Shown here in pieces: positions 11,253 through 21,456 of a stretch of DNA of 64,000 nucleotides (position 1 is its first letter; each line of letters opens with the position of its first letter). The position numbers were made by a program, and so were the translations under genes. The DNA comes from Buddleja alternifolia (Eukaryota > Streptophyta > Magnoliopsida > Lamiales > Scrophulariaceae). The stretch lies in assembly GCA_019426215.1 (NCBI GenBank), contig CM033392.1:37744980-37808979 (forward strand), in the 5' to 3' direction. Below the pieces are notes generated by a model. The model saw only the letters and a list, made by a program, of their open reading frames with translations, had not been told where the DNA came from and made no database searches.

Positions 11253-11310
11253 TTTTGAATAGTAGCCTTACCGGACCTTCTATTTTTTTAGATAGTTCTC
11301 AAGATGGTTT

Positions 11311-11357
11311 TCCTCATCTCCCACATGTGCCCCATTTTCTGAGCTAACATATGAGGA
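11311..11357 (-). promoter_or_regulatory. Leader hairpin D2
   Basis: TCCTCAT pairs with ATGAGGA (7 bp) around a longer interior that holds the same loop sequence CCCCATTTTCTGAGCTAA. Confidence 0.55.
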
Positions 11358-11403
11358 ATGATGTTAGGCTCGACCCATCAAATATCCCATGTATAACCAT
11401 CAA

Positions 11404-11439
11404 TTTCATTGCCCCCATTTTCTGAGCAAAGCAATGAAA
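11404..11439 (-). promoter_or_regulatory. Leader hairpin D3
   Basis: A perfect 9-bp stem TTTCATTGC / GCAATGAAA with the 18-nt loop CCCCATTTTCTGAGCAAA (11413-11430). This is the clearest of the four. Confidence 0.7.
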
Positions 11440-11499
11440 CCAACCGATTTCCACGGGGCACCGTAGTGCTTAGAAAACACTCACAACCTACCTCGAATC

Positions 11500-11531
11500 C
11501 AATCCACCCCATTTTCTGAGCAAATAGATTG
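11500..11531 (-). promoter_or_regulatory. Leader hairpin D4
   Basis: A short 5-bp stem CAATC / GATTG around CCCCATTTTCTGAGCAAA. The stem is weaker but the loop is conserved. Confidence 0.5.
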
Positions 11532-12740
11532 AACCTTTGGCGGCGTTTCACATGGTGAATACTTATGATGGAAGGTATGATAATAGAATTTCATTCTTAT
11601 AATCACAAAAGCCTAATATTTTCACAGGAGGGAATTATAACATGCTTATTTTGGGGGTCTCATCAGATTTAATTATCTTATTTTAATTATCTATCCTATG
11701 CATGCATTACATGACATAATCATCATAGACAGATAAATAAAGCATCCACAAAGCGGTAAAATTGAGGATGAACCACCTCGAGCCCTAACCTAGTAACCCA
11801 CTCGAGCCAAAGTGGGTTTGGACATTCTAGAAAGTAAAAAAACAGCCTAGATTATTACAATGGTATCGCCTCAGCATACAAGTCTTCAAGTCTTGGCTCC
11901 GTCTTTTGCTCCGTCTTCGATTACATAGAATACCAAAACTACTAATCTACTATACGGAAAAGTAAAGAGCCAAACCGGCTATTATTTACAACTCTAGAAT
12001 AATTACATACATTGAAAACCAATACTATGACTAGGCTCATGGTTCATCCCTTTATCACATAAACATGCCAAGCAACAAACATACATGCGATAAAGAAAAT
12101 TTTACCCATTCATCATTCAAACTAGATTGCAAATATCATTGGGATAAGTTCAATATCGATTTATAAAACCTTTCTCAGAGTTTATAAGTCAAAAAACATC
12201 ATAGGTTAGGTCTTTGGGTCACCCACCTCCAGAAAGTACGAAGAAAGGAAAAAAAAAATTTGTTTTAACTTTCTATTGACCACGCCTGGGCGTGGTCATA
12301 CGCGCACCTGGGCGTGGGTTACCCCATGCCTGGGCGCCGCATGCAGCGGCTATTGCTGTTTGCGATTTTCAAATCAGTTTTTCGCGCGTTCGTGATTCTT
12401 TCGAGTTTCGATTAACGAATCTGAATTCTCCTAAGGTCTGAGTTTTATTACTTGATGATTAAACCTTCGGTTCAACCATCTCGCAACACCCCACCAAAGG
12501 TGATTTCATAAAACTAGATCAAAACCTTCGAAAACAATCATATACTCAAATTTCAGATTTCATGATTTTTAAAACCAATGACTTTTAAATATTAAAATCA
12601 TAAAAATCAAACAACATCCCAAATCAAAATCAATCCTAGTCTAACAATGAACATATTGATTATCATGCTTTCGATTTTACAATTAAAACGTAAAAACCAA
12701 CATGCATAATCACATAAAAAATTTGATCGAGCCAAACCAT
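11532..12740 (-). other. Rest of leader of element D
   Basis: Untranslated DNA between the hairpin cluster and the PBS. It contains a GC-rich block at 12278-12355 with the inverted repeat GACCACGCC-TG-GGCGTGGTC (12278-12297) and two further CCTGGGCG repeats. I see no supported coding region in it. Confidence 0.6.
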
Positions 12741-12753
12741 GGCTCTGATACCA
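12741..12753 (-). other. Primer binding site of element D
   Basis: The minus strand reads TGGTATCAGAGCC, a perfect initiator tRNA-Met site, one base from the LTR end. Confidence 0.9.
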
Positions 12754-12754
12754 C

Positions 12755-14900
12755 TGTTGGGTTGACTCATTCCCTCGGGTGGCTCGTGGCAGCGGAAATT
12801 AAAATTTTTACAAAAGTAAACGTACAACCACCCGAAAACAGGAATAGGGAATTGGTTCGATCGAATTTGATAAGGAGGTAAACGAAATTATACCTTTCGA
12901 AAATTTCATTTCACCTCGTACTTTGGATCTCAGCAACCCTGTTGTGCAAATCCACACAATTTCCCTTGGGTGAGAAATTGCCCGTCGTCTTTTCGTATCT
13001 CCCGATTTAGAGTGCTCCAAGCGTCGCACCTCTAAGATGTATCCACACCTCGTTCAAGTCACCAATTGTCTTGCCTTGCGTGCTAGACAACAAAATGATT
13101 CTAAGCTTAACTTAGGCTTGATTATATGAAGGGTAGGAATATTTTCTAAGTCGTTTAATTCAACACATGAATAGAACGACGTCTTATTGGAAGTGGGGAA
13201 GAAGTGGCCGATTTATAGTCTAGTGAGGGGGGCGGATTTTCCAGCAAAAATTCATCATCATTTTAGTCTTCTTCATCTCTTATTTATAGGTGAAGATTAC
13301 CTAGAGTCCAATTAGGAAAAGGAAACTTCCTTTCTCCTAAACTGTCTAGTAATCCTTATCCTATGAAGACTTGGAGAAGGGGAAAACTCTTTTCCTCCTC
13401 CACCACATGTTAAAAATCGCCCCCCTTCCCTTATTTTCACTCAAGAATCGGTCAACATATTGAGTTGGACTCTAGGGTTCCATTTTGACTTCTCAATTTA
13501 ATTATAGGCACAACCCATCAATTAAATACAAGTCAAATTAAATCCAACCAATTAATTCTAGCATTTATTTATTTAACTTGGGCTCCACCCAATTAAATAA
13601 AATACTTGGACTCTACTAGGTCCATTAATTTAATTAATTCTACAAGATTAATTAAAAGAGTAAAATTAATTGAATCCTTCAATTAATTTATATTCCATAT
13701 TAGGAAAGTACTACACTTTCCTAATTCCCTCAATTTCCTCGAAATTGATTAATCACATCTATTCAAGCAGTGACTCTCTCGAGTTAGTGTGTGACCCCTT
13801 AGGCTCGTTTCTATCTAGTAGTAAGTACACCTTCCCACAGTGCTAGTGTACCTTCCAAAAATGGAAAGTACTAGATTAAATCAATCCTTTGATTTAATCA
13901 AGCCTCGAATTAGTCACCAAGCTAATTCTCGGCACTTACAAATCGAGGTTGCCCACCTAGCATAGGGCCCCGAAGACCTAGATAAAACGAAAGTAAAGAT
14001 ACGCCTTTTGCGATCTTGATCCTCGCATAAGTAAGATCTCTCTATCTAATCTCCCGATTGAATCTAGAGCAGTGGCTAAGGTCGAAGCTCTATTGATTCA
14101 AACCTATGTTTCCCACGTTATGCAAAATCGACTTCGACGATCTAAATGAGGAAACCCTACGCCTCTTTAGATATCATACTTCGGCCGAAGATTCCTTAAG
14201 TTGATTCACTATGTAACCATAGAAGATTAACCGACTGGCTACTGTCAGAGATAGATTCCTCTTGATTCTCACGTGCCTTACTACGTAAGACGTGCATGTC
14301 TGAGTTTGCCCATATTCGATCATCTAAAGTGACCATGTAACAAATCAAGAACATGCGCGGTTACGAATAAGACATCCAATGGAATCTTTGGTCCATAAGG
14401 ATTACTCTTATACTACAAGACCACTGGAAGTTCCACATTCGACTGGGAATCCATTTCAGGAACTTCCATGGGGTTGTTCAGTTCGCCCATTACCACAATG
14501 GCAACCCTCATATATGCATTAGCTTTCACTGTGCCAGTATCTATGGAACGAGATACACGTCTACCAGAGTATGCATAATATGAGCAAGTCTTTTGGGTTT
14601 CATCGATATCCCTTTATCTCGATGAACCCTTTCATGACTTGGAACAATGTTTAAAGATCACAGCCTTCGAGACATATTCCATCATTGTCACACCCAATGT
14701 GCAATGATGTCCCATAGCTATGTGTGATCCTTCGGGACTTTATTCTATGCCAAAGTAAAAACTAATTTAAGAATAAAGACATGCCACACATAAAAAAAAG
14801 GAGATTGACTTTATTTATAAGAAAACGATTGTTCAACTCTAGAGTTACTATTACAAAGAATGGCACCCAATAATTGGTGCGTCGGGCACTAACTCTAACA
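12755..14900 (-). repeat. 5' LTR of element D (2146 bp)
   Basis: On the plus strand it runs from TGTTGGGTTGACTC next to the PBS to ACTCTAACA at 14900, so the element reads TGTTAGAGTT..CCCAACA. It is homologous along its length to the plus-oriented solo LTR at 60969-63076. The sequence after 14900 is the other half of the LTR of C. Confidence 0.85.
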
Positions 14901-16078
14901 TATACTTGTGACGTTAGGTTTTACATAGAGTAGTTAGGCCCAATTCACCCGTTGGTGGGGTCAACCTCGAACTGCAACCTAAATGGTAAAGTAGTACTCT
15001 TAATTGATATCCAAGAAAGGATTAATTTCCTCGTAAGTGAACGAGGAATTATCCTATGCATTTATAAGTAAGTTAGATCTTAAAGTCTTTGGCCAAAGCA
15101 TTCAATGATCTGAGCTTATTTTAAATATAGCATAGTGTTAAGTTAGTGAGTTTGACCAAAATCATGAATCTCACTTAACCGTGATAAGGAAACGAAGAGT
15201 TTGTATTCACACGGTATTTACAAATGGAAAGGTGTAAATGATCTAATCATTTCATCTAATTTGGGTTAAAATATGGATCACTTGACTGGCTAGGTGGGAC
15301 CCATATTCAATGGAATCCTCCCATTACCAAATATAGATGAACCTAAAGAGTCACACTTAAAAAGGAAAAATAATTGATGAAAAGTGGAATATTTCTTGTG
15401 GTAATATTTTAAGTATTGGATACTTAAAATTAAATAAATAGAATTAATTATTTGAAGAAATAAGTTAATTTATTTATGATTTAATTAATATAATATTTCT
15501 TTGAGAATTAAAATTAACTAAATATCTATTATTTATTTGAATTAATTAATTGGATTAAATTAATTAATTAAATATTAGATTAAACGAAGCACAAAATTAA
15601 TACACCATGTGGCACACTAAACCCTATGAGGGGTGGCCACTAGGAGGATTAATGGGCTTAGTTTGAGTCCAAGATAATAACTTAAGTGATATAAATATCA
15701 CATTAGTTATAAGCCTATGTAATAAGTTGCATTAGACAACACCACAAGAAAAAGAACTCCTCTCCCTCTCTCTCACTTAGCCGTCGGTTTCATCAGCAAA
15801 GAAGGAGGAAGATTTTTCATCAAGTTTTTTTCGGCGAGGCAATTTTGAGGCAGAACACTTGGACTACTCGGATCATCATTAATTCAACCAGAGATATTTC
15901 GCGAAGAATTGAAGAATTCAAATTCGTAGGAATAATCAACCACTTCACTACAACGGGTAATGTGTAATTTACCCTACCATACATATGTGTGATTAAACCC
16001 CAAGGTTGACCCTGCGAAGGAAAAATCCAAAAATTTTAAATCCCATTTTCCGTTGCTTTTGGTTAATTTTCCCCAACA
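14901..16078 (+). repeat. Right part of the 3' LTR of element C
   Basis: Colinear with the H LTRs from the ATACTTGTGAC segment onward. It includes the palindromic TATA box at 15686-15701, a CT-rich stretch near 15757-15775 and the end CCCCAACA at 16078. Confidence 0.85.
15686..15701 (+). promoter_or_regulatory. TATA box centred in an inverted repeat (LTR C)
   Basis: GTGATATAAATATCAC: 7-bp arms around AA, with a TATAAATA core. It lies upstream of a CT-rich stretch in the LTR, where the promoter would be expected. Confidence 0.6.
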
Positions 16079-16142
16079 AAGACATCTCGAGAAGATGGCT
16101 ATAAAATACCATAGCAAATGGCCTTCAGTGCAAGTGGGAGAT
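16079..16142 (+). pseudogene. Last codons and polypurine tract of element E
   Basis: The translation gives HLEKMAIKYHSKWPSVQVGDC and a stop, homologous to the pol C-terminus of H (HLEKMGIRYNSD). AGTGGGAGAT at 16133-16142 is the PPT directly before the LTR. Everything upstream of these codons is absent. Confidence 0.75.
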
Positions 16143-17771
16143 TGTTAGTGTAATGCCCTCAAATTTCATAGAGGATAGAATTATAAGTCATTAATTGATA
16201 ATTGAACAATCTTATATTAATGAAAAAGGCACTTCATGTTGTTTCTTATAGGCATTTGTAAGGATTTATAAACAACGTATAGTCCCTGATAATAAGGTGA
16301 ACATTCTACTCCCTATGGGTTAGGGAGATTGGCACTAGAAGAGTTTGATCCTTAATATCTAAATTGGTTCACAATTTGAAGAGAGTACTGACTGGACATC
16401 GTTACAGGATAGAGACTTGTATGACATAAGTTTTGATAGGGAAGTGCCAGTCGAACAATATGAGTATGTTAGTGGAAACTTGTGTCATAGACGTATCAGT
16501 GGGACTGATGAGTTCAAACACGGCTCGCATCAGTTCTGTCACATGGGTTTTCACTCTATGACAGTCAATGGTAGAACTGATAAGTTGTGATATGTACGCG
16601 TGAACCTTAGACCTGAGTAATCACATTGAAGATGTGCTTGTGACATCGAGTCTGTCATTAGAGTAGTTAGATCCAATTCACCCATTGATGGGGTCGACCT
16701 CGAAGTGTGGCTTGATGGGCAAGTATCAGTCTTAACTGATAAGCAAAATAGAATTTATTCTCTCATAAGTGAATGAGCAAAACATCCTATGCCGTCATGA
16801 ATGAGTAAGTTCAAAGTCTTTGGCCAAAGCAATGGAGATGCTCATGTTGGACATAAGAGTATACTCAGTGACCTCGATTCATTTTGAGCTAAGCATATGG
16901 TCAAGTCCTGTGAGTTTGACTGAACCATGACACTCACTTGACTGAGATATAAAAATAAAGAGTTTTTACTTGTACGGTATTCACAGCATGAAAGGTTTCG
17001 AATGATTCTATTCATTTGTTCTCAATTGGGATATGATGTGGGCTACAAGACTGGCTAGGCATTACCCACATCCTTTTGGTTTTCTCCCGTTTGCCTTTTA
17101 AGAATAACCTAAATAGCTGCGCTTAAAGGAATTGCAAAGGAAAAATTATGATGTGAGACTCAAGAGATTTTTTCGGTATTTGATATCCTAGTTAATTAAG
17201 TAATTAAATTATTGGATGATCTTATTAATTAATTATGTTAATATGTTAATTAATTTCTTTATGAAATTAATTGTAGAATTAATTTGGATTAATTAATTAT
17301 TTAATTAATTTATTTATTGAATAAATAACATTAATTAAATTAAACCACAAACATGGACTGAAGCCTGAGGGCTTAAATCGCCCAAGCGGGCGTTCAACAT
17401 GGACGCCTAGGCTTTAGTGATTTGGGCTTGATTATTTTCTTGTGTAGTATAAATACTACTTAGTGGAAATAATTAACACTAGCCTCTCTAATTGTCTTTC
17501 TCTCCAAGTAAAACAACTCCACCTCTCTCTCTCTCTCTCTCTATAGTCGTCCATAGGGGAAGAAGGGATTTTTCGTTCTCAATTCCAGCGTGGTAATTTA
17601 GAGGAAGTGGCTGATTTGCTTCTTGGAAAAAGGATCAAAAGCTAGTTCAAAAATTTTAATAATACAAAGAAAAGTACACGTTTTTTTATCATGACTTGAA
17701 TATATGGATTCAAAGATGAACCACCGTGGGATTTCTTCTTTTCGCTGCATTTTATTTGTAAAAACCTAACA
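16143..17771 (+). repeat. 3' LTR of element E (1629 bp)
   Basis: It starts TGTTAGTGTAATGCCCTC after the PPT and ends CTAACA at 17771, where the TACGTC array begins. It is of the same family as solo LTRs J and K. It has a palindromic TATA box at 17444-17459 and a CT microsatellite at about 17522-17543. Confidence 0.85.
17444..17459 (+). promoter_or_regulatory. TATA box centred in an inverted repeat (LTR E)
   Basis: GTAGTATAAATACTAC: 7-bp arms around AA. The arms differ from those in LTR C (GTGATAT) but are again complementary to each other. Confidence 0.6.
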
Positions 17772-18410
17772 ATACATCCATACGTCGATATTATGTATTA
17801 ATACATCATATAAAGTGTACTTATACGTCGATTAATAGAAAATAATACGTCAATGGACTTGCATTCATACGTCAAGTTGAATGTGATAATATGTCATATT
17901 AATGAATTGTTACGTCAATTGATAGAGATTCTAACGTCGATTTGAATGTACTATTACGTTATATCAATTGTACCTATACGTTAATTGATAGACACCATAC
18001 GTCAATTTGAATGTACAAATATGTCATATGAATTGTACCTGTACGTCGATTGATAGACATCCATACGTCGATATTATGTATTAATATGTCATATGAAGTG
18101 TACCTATACGTCGATTAATGAAAAATAATACGTCAATTGACTAGCATTCATACATCAGTTTGAATGTACTAATACGTCATATTAAAGTATTGATACGTCA
18201 ATTGATAGACAAACATATGTCGATTGATGGACAATAATACGTCAATATTATTGCACTCATACGTCAATTTAATGTACTAATGCGTCATATTAATGTATTA
18301 TTACATCAATTTACTTGCAACCATACATCGATGTTATGTATTAATACGTCATATCAAGTGTACCTATACATCGATTGATGGACAATAATACGTTTGTAAT
18401 ACCTCAATTG
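17772..18410 (+). repeat. TACGTC-type minisatellite array 1
   Basis: Roughly 27 degenerate units of about 22-25 bp, each beginning TACGTC followed by AATTTGAATGTACTAA, ATATCAAGTGTACCTA, GATTGATAGACATCCA or GATATTATGTATTAA. The unit types recur in a loose higher-order order. The ACGT core is the best-kept part. Element E's LTR abuts the left edge. Confidence 0.8.
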
Positions 18411-18767
18411 ATTTCTAGAAAATAATCCAAAAAGTGTACCTAGTAGTAGTGTCTACACACATTGTGTTTGTGAAATATGTATAATCATGTCTATAAATAT
18501 CTCAAAACTATAAACATTTATGTATAGAATAAAGTGAAAACTTGTAGTAGTGTGGATATACATAGTCTTTGGTACATACATTACTAAGTCAAGTGATTAC
18601 TACACACCTTACCTTTGTGAAAGAAATGTAACATTATCGATTCAACTAATATGATCACAACATAAAATATTACAAATTGATACATTCGTTCATAAAATAC
18701 TTGTCCAAATATATTCACATGTGTCAATAGATTTAGGGGGTAGGGTTTGGGGTTTGGGGTTTGTGTC
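18411..18767. other. Spacer with CACTA-like termini and telomere-like motif
   Basis: It holds two right-end-like sequences ending GTAGTAGTG: CTAGTAGTAGTG near 18441-18452 and AACTTGTAGTAGTG near 18538-18551. Read in reverse they start CACTACTACAAG, like CACTA transposon ends. TAGGGTTTGGGGTTTGGGG at about 18741-18759 resembles degenerate plant telomere repeat. No gene is seen. Confidence 0.4.
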
Positions 18768-19640
18768 AAACCGAAGTACTATTACATATGAAATGTTGTA
18801 TTGTAACAATTAAAAAGGGTGTATTAATAAATATAAAGTTTGTATGTCAAAATTGAAGATGACGTATTAGTTGTATAGGGACAACGTACGTGGTTAGCCT
18901 AACGACGTATGTGCATTATCTAATAATGTACGTGGTCAAGTAAATTGACGTGTGAGTATATATAAATTATACATTTCAAATGACGTATTTCAACAATAAA
19001 CCGAAGTACTATTACATATAAAATGTTGTATTGTAAAAACTAAAAGGATGTATTAATAATATAAATGTCGTATGTCAACATTGAAGATGACATATTAGTT
19101 GTATAGGAATGACGTACGCTGTTAACCTAACGACTTATGTGCATTGTATAATGACGTACGTGGTCAAATAAGTTGATGTATGAATATATATATATAAATT
19201 ATACATTTCAAATGACATATTTCAACAGCAAACCGAAGTATTATTACATATGAAATATTGTATTGTAACAAATAAAAGGATATGTTAATAAATCAAAAGG
19301 CAGTATGTCAACATTGAAGATGACGTATTAGTTGTATAGGAACGATGTACGTGGTTAACCGAACGACGTATGTGCATTGTCTAATGACGTACGTGGTCAA
19401 ATAAGTTAACGTATGAGTATATATAAATTATACAGTTCAAATGACGTATTTCAACAGCAAACAAAAGTACTATTACATATGAAATGTTGTATTGTAACAA
19501 TTAAAAGGATTATTAATAAATATAAAGGCAGTATGTTAATATTGAAGATGACGTATTGGTTGTATAGGAACAACGTACGTGGTTAACCTAATGACGTATG
19601 TACATCGTTTGATTACGTATTAGTTTATACCAACTGATGT
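18768..19640 (-). repeat. About 230-bp tandem repeat, 3.8 copies
   Basis: Units start with AAACCGAAGTACTATTAC or a variant at 18768, 18998, 19230 and 19459 (periods 230, 232, 229); the last is shorter. Each unit carries several ACGT motifs in the orientation TGACGTA (GATGACGTATTAG, GACGTACGTGG, AACGACGTATGTGC), the reverse of those in arrays 1 and 2. Confidence 0.85.
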
Positions 19641-19866
19641 AGTTTTTCACACAAACCGACGTGAACTTCCTCGTTCTCATACAAGGAGACACGATGCTCC
19701 TTTCTCACTCCTCACCAAATGTCAAAAATTCATCAGTGCTCTTCATGAAAATGAATGGACACCACGGTAAGCTAACAAGCTTCACAACCCTTCATCGCTC
19801 CCATTTCTTTAAAAATATCTTGCGGTTGTCCCACTTTTTTTTCACCACCTCCAAAAGAATTCCAAA

Positions 19867-20610
19867 ATGGAGCATAATTATCCAATTGTTTTGTCCGACA
19901 CCACTAAGTTGAGACTCCTGGACATACTTCAGCGATCTGATATGTTTGTTGTTCTGAAGGAAGATGTTCCTAATACTGATGGCTAGGAGAGGTTTGTTAC
20001 AGATTATATCCGTAACGGGTTTTGGGCTGATGTAACCCAAAAAATGAACTGCGCATGGCCAACACGTAGATTCACAGATGATGAAGTCGAGCGAAAATTT
20101 CCAGAGATCTGTAACATGAAGTGTTTAATGCTCTTCTTCTGGAACCCCAAGTTGCGTGGGATCCAGACACCAACATTCTAAAGGGTATTAGTGATTTTTG
20201 GAACACATATCTGTAGGTATCTTTTTTAGTGTTTGGTGTCATGAATGGTATCTTTTTATGATAATTTTATATTTATTTCATATCATTGTATTGATTTGTT
20301 TTTCTTATTGTCTATGTAGAACAACCCAAATGCTGCTCAGTACTGGAATGAAGGTGGAATACATTGGGATAAGATTAAGGTCTTGTTTGATGAGAACTTC
20401 ATCCCTGAGCCAGATGTATGGCCCACACCACAACCAGATGCAGGGCTAGAGAATGACGATCAAGACCCTAGGGAGAATGACGAACAAGACCCTATGGAGA
20501 TTGGAGAGAATGACCGTATGGAGAATGGAGACAATGAAGATGATCAAGACCCTATGCAGAATGGTGTGGTGGAGAATGGTGTGATGGTTAATGGTAGTGA
20601 CTCTGAATAG
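19867..20610 (+). pseudogene. Myb/SANT-like domain protein, two exons, broken
   Basis: From the ATG at 19867: MEHNYPIVLSDTTKLRLLDI, a TAG at 19984-19986, then RNGFWADVTQKMN..PTRRFTDDEVERKF. After a frame change near 20115 the reading is FNALLLEPQVAWDPDTNI and FWNTYL, ending in TAG directly before GTATCT. An intron of about 100 bp ends in TATGTAG at 20319, and exon 2 gives NNPNAAQYWNEGGIHWDKIK, then an acidic repeat of DDQDP/ENGDN type to the stop at 20610. The pattern fits the Myb/SANT-like (Myb_DNA-bind_3) family, used by host proteins and by ORF1 of PIF/Harbinger transposons. The TAG at the exon end sits where CAG would be expected. Confidence 0.55.
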
Positions 20611-20705
20611 GTTTATGTTTATGACTGCTAACTACATATTAGGTTTTTTATTTTTAATTAACAATGGAAATTTAATGAAGGGGAATACTATTAAGTATTA
20701 ATATG

Positions 20706-20759
20706 AATTATTATTTATGATTTTATGGTTACTTTTTAGTACAATATCTTCAAATGGAA
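20706..20759 (+). repeat. 54-bp direct repeat, left copy
   Basis: Identical over 54 bp to 21403-21456; the two copies bracket array 2. It begins AATTATTATTTATGATTTTA. Confidence 0.9.
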
Positions 20760-21402
20760 AATAATACATCAATTGACTCTCATTCATACGTCAATTTGAA
20801 TGTATTAATAAGTCATATTAATGTTTTGTTACGTCAATTGATAGACAAACATATGTTAATTTGAATGTCCTAATACGTCATATCAAGTGTACCTATATGT
20901 CATTGATAGAAATTATTACATCAGTTGACTTGCATTCATACGTCAATTTGAAGTACTAATACGTCAAATTAATTTATTATTACGTCAATTGATAGAAAAA
21001 CATACGTCAATTTAAATGTACTAATACGTCATATCAAGTGTACCTATAAGTCGATTGATAGACATCCATACATCGATATTATGTATTAATACTTCATATC
21101 AAGTGTACCTATACGTCATTGATGGAAAAATAATACGTCTATTGACTTGCATTCACACATCAATTTGAATGTACTAATATGTCATATTAATGTATTATTA
21201 CATCAACTGAGAGAACAAAAATATGTCAATTGAGAGACAAACATACGTCAATTTGAACGTACTAAGACGTCATATCAAGTGTATCTATACGTTAATTGAT
21301 AGACATCCATACGTTGATATTACGTATTAATACATCATATCAAGTGTACCTATATGTCGATTGATTGAAAATATTATGTCAATTGACTTGCATTCATACG
21401 TT
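20760..21402 (+). repeat. TACGTC-type minisatellite array 2
   Basis: About 28 units of the same degenerate repeat types and orientation as array 1, for example TACGTCATATCAAGTGTACC and TACGTCAATTTGAATGTAC. It lies directly downstream of the Myb/SANT-like pseudogene and is enclosed by the 54-bp direct repeats. Confidence 0.8.
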
Positions 21403-21456
21403 AATTATTATTTATGATTTTATGGTTACTTTTTAGTACAATATCTTCAAATGGAA
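21403..21456 (+). repeat. 54-bp direct repeat, right copy
   Basis: Exact copy of 20706-20759. Unique sequence follows. Confidence 0.9.

Larger units (their letters stand above)
7345..14900 (-). mobile_element. Copia element D, lacking its 3' end
   Basis: Minus-strand order from the right: 2146-bp 5' LTR, PBS, 1.7-kb leader, gag, protease and a long open pol. The element stops within RNase H at 7345; the last RNase H codons, PPT and 3' LTR are gone, together with about 190 bp of the host LTR. Solo LTR N at 60969-63076 is of the same family. The 5 bp after its LTR, TATAC (14901-14905), would be one target duplication. Confidence 0.85.
4206..16078 (+). mobile_element. Copia element C, 5'-truncated, split by element D
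   Basis: It starts inside gag (RYFVSKELF, about 4236) with no leader or 5' LTR, runs through gag-pol to 7062, and ends in a 3' LTR whose left part is 7063-7345 and right part 14901-16078. D lies in between. About 60 bp including the PPT is missing before the LTR. After the LTR end CCCCAACA (16078) come the last codons of another element (E), so C appears to have inserted in E. Its LTR is of the same family as that of H. Confidence 0.8.

Noticed and set aside
11218..11530. Reading the four CCCCATTTTCTGAGC copies as a simple tandem repeat
   Set aside because: Only the loop is shared; spacing is irregular (about 83-105 bp) and the sequence between copies is unrelated, so tandem duplication does not explain it.
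17772..18410. Possible CRISPR-like array of short repeats
   Set aside because: The units are contiguous and degenerate with no unique spacers, and the context is a plant genome.
18584..18769. 61-codon minus-strand frame between the arrays
   Set aside because: AT-rich, hydrophobic by chance, no motif, and it overlaps the telomere-like sequence.
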